Shown here: positions 6,103 through 7,969 of the stretch, piece by piece
Position numbering within the stretch: position 1 is the first letter of the stretch
Layout of the letters: every line of letters begins with the position of its first letter
Source of the DNA: a bacterium
GTDB lineage: Bacteria; Fidelibacterota; Marinisomatia; Marinisomatales; JAHJCW01
NCBI GenBank assembly: GCA_030621275.1
Contig: JAUXHY010000043.1
Location: 1 to 7,969 of the forward strand
Direction of reading: 5' to 3'
DNA: 7,969 nucleotides
Notes under the pieces: generated by a model
Database searches by the model: none
Told to the model about the DNA's origin: nothing
The model's input: the letters and a program-made list of their open reading frames with translations, nothing else
Position numbers and translations under genes: made by a program

Positions 6103-7632
6103 ATGGCTGAATTCAATTTGGCATTAGTTGATTGGTCACGAGCGCAATTTGCTCTTACTGCTCTTTACCATTGGATTTTTGTACCATTGACACTTGGTTT
6201 ATCATTTATTGTAGCATTTATGCATACAATCTATTATAAAACCGGTGATACTAAATGGAAAAATATGACAAAGTTCTGGATGAAGTTATTCGGAATAAAT
6301 TTTGCAATTGGAGTGTCAACAGGAATTATTCTTGAATTTCAATTTGGTACAAATTGGTCAAATTATTCTTGGTTTATGGGTGATATATTTGGAGCACCAT
6401 TAGCCATTGAAGCGATTCTTGCGTTCTTTTTGGAATCAACATTTATTGCAGTAATGTTTTTTGGATGGGAGAGAGTAAGTAAAAAATTCCATATGATGTC
6501 ATCGTGGTTAGTTGCAGTTGGATCAAATTTATCTGCTCTTTGGATACTAATTGCTAATGCATGGATGCAAAATCCTGTTGGAATGAAATTTAATCCTGAT
6601 ACTGTAAGAAATGAAATGGCAAACTTTTTTGACGTTGCTTTATCATCAACAGCAGTACATAAATTTCTACATACGGTTAGTCAGGCATATGTAATTGGAG
6701 CGTTATTTGTAGTGGCAATTAGTGCTTGGTTCCTATTAAAAAAGCGACATATTGATTTCGCGAAGAAAAGCATTTTGATCGCATCTATCTTCGGATTGTT
6801 GTCCATTGGTTTTGTAGGATTAACAGGTGATGGTTCTGCTTATGATGTTGCTCAAACTCAGCCAATGAAACTTGCAGCTATGGAAGGACTTTACGATGGT
6901 GAAACCAATGCTGATTTAGTGGCTGTTGGTATTATAACCGGTAAAGATAGCGATAAAAAGGTTACCGGAATCAAAATTCCTAGTATGTTATCGTGGCTTT
7001 CCCATAAAGATGTAAATGCTTTTGTTCCTGGTGTTAATGATATAGTCAATGGAAATGAGGAATATGGTATCCTTTCAACAGAAGCACGAATGCAAAAAGG
7101 GAAATTATCTATTAATGCTTTATCTGATTATAAAATAGCAAAAAATGAAAATAATAGTGAATTGGCTGTGGAAAAATTAGCTGAATTTGAGTCGAATTAT
7201 GAACATTTTGGCTATGGATACTTTGAGAATAAAGAAGAGGTAATTCCAAATGTACCAATAGTATTTTATTCGTTTCATATAATGGTTATTCTTGGATCCT
7301 TTTTTGCTTTGTTGTTTGCATGGTTATTATATGCAAGTTTAAAAGACAAATTAGAAAATAATAGATTACTGTTAAGGATTTCGGTATGGTCAATATTATT
7401 GGGATACATTGCTACCATGCTTGGATGGGTAGTAGCTGAAGTTGGTCGCCAGCCATGGACAATACAAGATATATTACCGGTAACAATGGCAACATCAAAT
7501 TTAGGTGTTGGTTCTGTCCAAACTACATTTTTTATTTTCTTAACATTATTTACTGTTTTATTAATAGCTGAAATAAAAATAATGTTTACCCAGATCAAAG
7601 CGGGTCCTGAGGAAGGAGGTAAAAATGTTTAG
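6103..7632 (+). CDS. cydA: Cytochrome bd ubiquinol/menaquinol oxidase subunit I (CydA)
   Basis: CydA is the inner-membrane subunit that oxidises quinol and carries the three haems of the bd oxidase, reducing O2 to water without pumping protons. The 509-residue protein is slightly shorter than E. coli CydA (522). Expected residues are present: H23 in 'LYHWIFVPLT' (E. coli H19), E103 and E111 in 'IEAILAFFLEST' (E99, E107), H190 in 'FLHTV' (H186), K256 and E261 of the quinol site in 'KLAAME' (K252, E257), M394 (M393), E446 (E445) and the signature GRQPW at 448-452. The residue two before M394 is H392, where E. coli has R391. The long periplasmic Q-loop (about 250-385), with 'AFVPGVNDIVNGNEEYGI', resembles Bacteroidota CydA more than E. 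coli. A strong Shine-Dalgarno site fixes the start, and the end overlaps cydB by 8 bases. Maturation normally needs CydCD-type transporters, which are not seen here. Confidence 0.98.
   Translation: MAEFNLALVDWSRAQFALTALYHWIFVPLTLGLSFIVAFMHTIYYKTGDTKWKNMTKFWMKLFGINFAIGVSTGIILEFQFGTNWSNYSWFMGDIFGAPLAIEAILAFFLESTFIAVMFFGWERVSKKFHMMSSWLVAVGSNLSALWILIANAWMQNPVGMKFNPDTVRNEMANFFDVALSSTAVHKFLHTVSQAYVIGALFVVAISAWFLLKKRHIDFAKKSILIASIFGLLSIGFVGLTGDGSAYDVAQTQPMKLAAMEGLYDGETNADLVAVGIITGKDSDKKVTGIKIPSMLSWLSHKDVNAFVPGVNDIVNGNEEYGILSTEARMQKGKLSINALSDYKIAKNENNSELAVEKLAEFESNYEHFGYGYFENKEEVIPNVPIVFYSFHIMVILGSFFALLFAWLLYASLKDKLENNRLLLRISVWSILLGYIATMLGWVVAEVGRQPWTIQDILPVTMATSNLGVGSVQTTFFIFLTLFTVLLIAEIKIMFTQIKAGPEEGGKNV
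7614..7620 (+). promoter_or_regulatory. Strong Shine-Dalgarno site of cydB, inside the cydA 3' end
   Basis: AGGAGGT lies 4 bases (AAAA) before the cydB ATG at 7625, within the last codons of cydA. The motif and spacing are identical to those before cydA. It sets the cydB start so that the two genes overlap by 8 bases, an arrangement suited to coupled synthesis of subunits in equal amounts. Confidence 0.85.
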
Positions 7633-7969
7633 TAATCTTTCATATTTCGAATTACAGCAATACTGGTGGATAATTATGTCAGTATTAGGTGCTGCGCTTG
7701 TATTTATGATGTTTGTGCAGGGTGGACAAACTTTAGTATGGCAATTAGCAAAAACTCAAAAAGAAAGGTCGATTTTAATTAATTCGATTGGTCGAAAGTG
7801 GGATCTTACATTCACCACATTAGTTACTTTTGGTGGTGCCTTTTTTGCATCATTTCCACTGTTCTATTCAACAAGTTTTGGTGGAGCATATTGGGTTTGG
7901 ATGATTATATTATTTAGTTTCATATTGCAAGCAGTATCATATGAATATCGCTCAAAAGCGAATAATCTA
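7625..7969 (+). CDS. cydB: Cytochrome bd oxidase subunit II (CydB), N-terminal part (3' end outside window)
   Basis: CydB forms the heterodimer with CydA in the inner membrane. Exactly 115 codons are visible, roughly the first third, with no stop before the edge. TM1 (about 14-31, starting YWWIIMSVLGAALVF) runs into VQGGQTL (31-37), where E. coli CydB has 'TDGFDMG'; the two acidic residues of that motif are thus Q32 and Q35 here. The next block, 'ILINSIGRKWDLTFTTLVTFGGAFFASFPLFYS', aligns well with E. coli 'IMINSIAPHWDGNQVW', keeping W59 and D60 (E. coli W57, D58; D58 has been placed on a proton path to the haem site). 'YEYRSK' near the edge matches E. coli 'FDYRSK'. The ATG at 7625 is preceded by AGGAGGT at 4 bases and overlaps the end of cydA by 8 bases. 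The identity is secure from the alignment and position; nothing can be said about the missing part. Confidence 0.95.
   Translation, partial: MFSNLSYFELQQYWWIIMSVLGAALVFMMFVQGGQTLVWQLAKTQKERSILINSIGRKWDLTFTTLVTFGGAFFASFPLFYSTSFGGAYWVWMIILFSFILQAVSYEYRSKANNL

Noticed and set aside
1..7969. CRISPR arrays, tRNA/rRNA genes, insertion sequences or attachment sites
   Set aside because: I saw no regularly spaced repeats, no transposase-like frame, no terminal inverted repeats and no RNA gene signature in the window.

Overview
The window looks like chromosomal DNA from a low-G+C member of the Bacteroidota. The clearest evidence is the small DUF4492-type gene directly upstream of cydA, the Bacteroidota-style Q-loop of CydA, the VQGGQ form of the CydB N-terminus, and AT-rich leaders without a Shine-Dalgarno sequence before most genes. 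This placement rests on remembered family features, not on a search. All genes lie on the + strand and none shows a frameshift.

Positions 1-4524 hold a tripartite efflux module. It starts with the last 52 codons of a probable TetR/AcrR-type repressor. A short control region follows, with a perfect 8+4+8 palindrome overlapping a plausible promoter. Then come a membrane-anchored periplasmic adaptor (HlyD/AcrA type, 226-1338) and a full-length RND permease (1390-4524). The outer-membrane TolC-like partner is not in the window.

Positions 4587-5807 encode a 12-helix major facilitator superfamily protein of unknown substrate. It sits 62 bp after the permease gene, so it may belong to the efflux transcription unit.

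Positions 5884-7969 hold the cytochrome bd quinol oxidase operon: a 69-residue one-helix protein (DUF4492 type), cydA (complete, with all expected haem and quinol residues) and the first 115 codons of cydB. The three are tightly packed. cydA and cydB each have the same AGGAGGT-N4-ATG initiation signal, unlike every other gene here.

Functionally, the left half is likely a repressor-controlled pump that removes toxic compounds using the proton gradient. The right half is a high-affinity terminal oxidase that reduces O2 with electrons from quinol (probably menaquinol) and helps build that gradient. I see no strong evidence of a wholly new system. The best leads are the operator, the small cyd-linked membrane protein, the isolated use of strong Shine-Dalgarno sites, and substitutions at mechanistically important positions in the RND permease, CydA and CydB.
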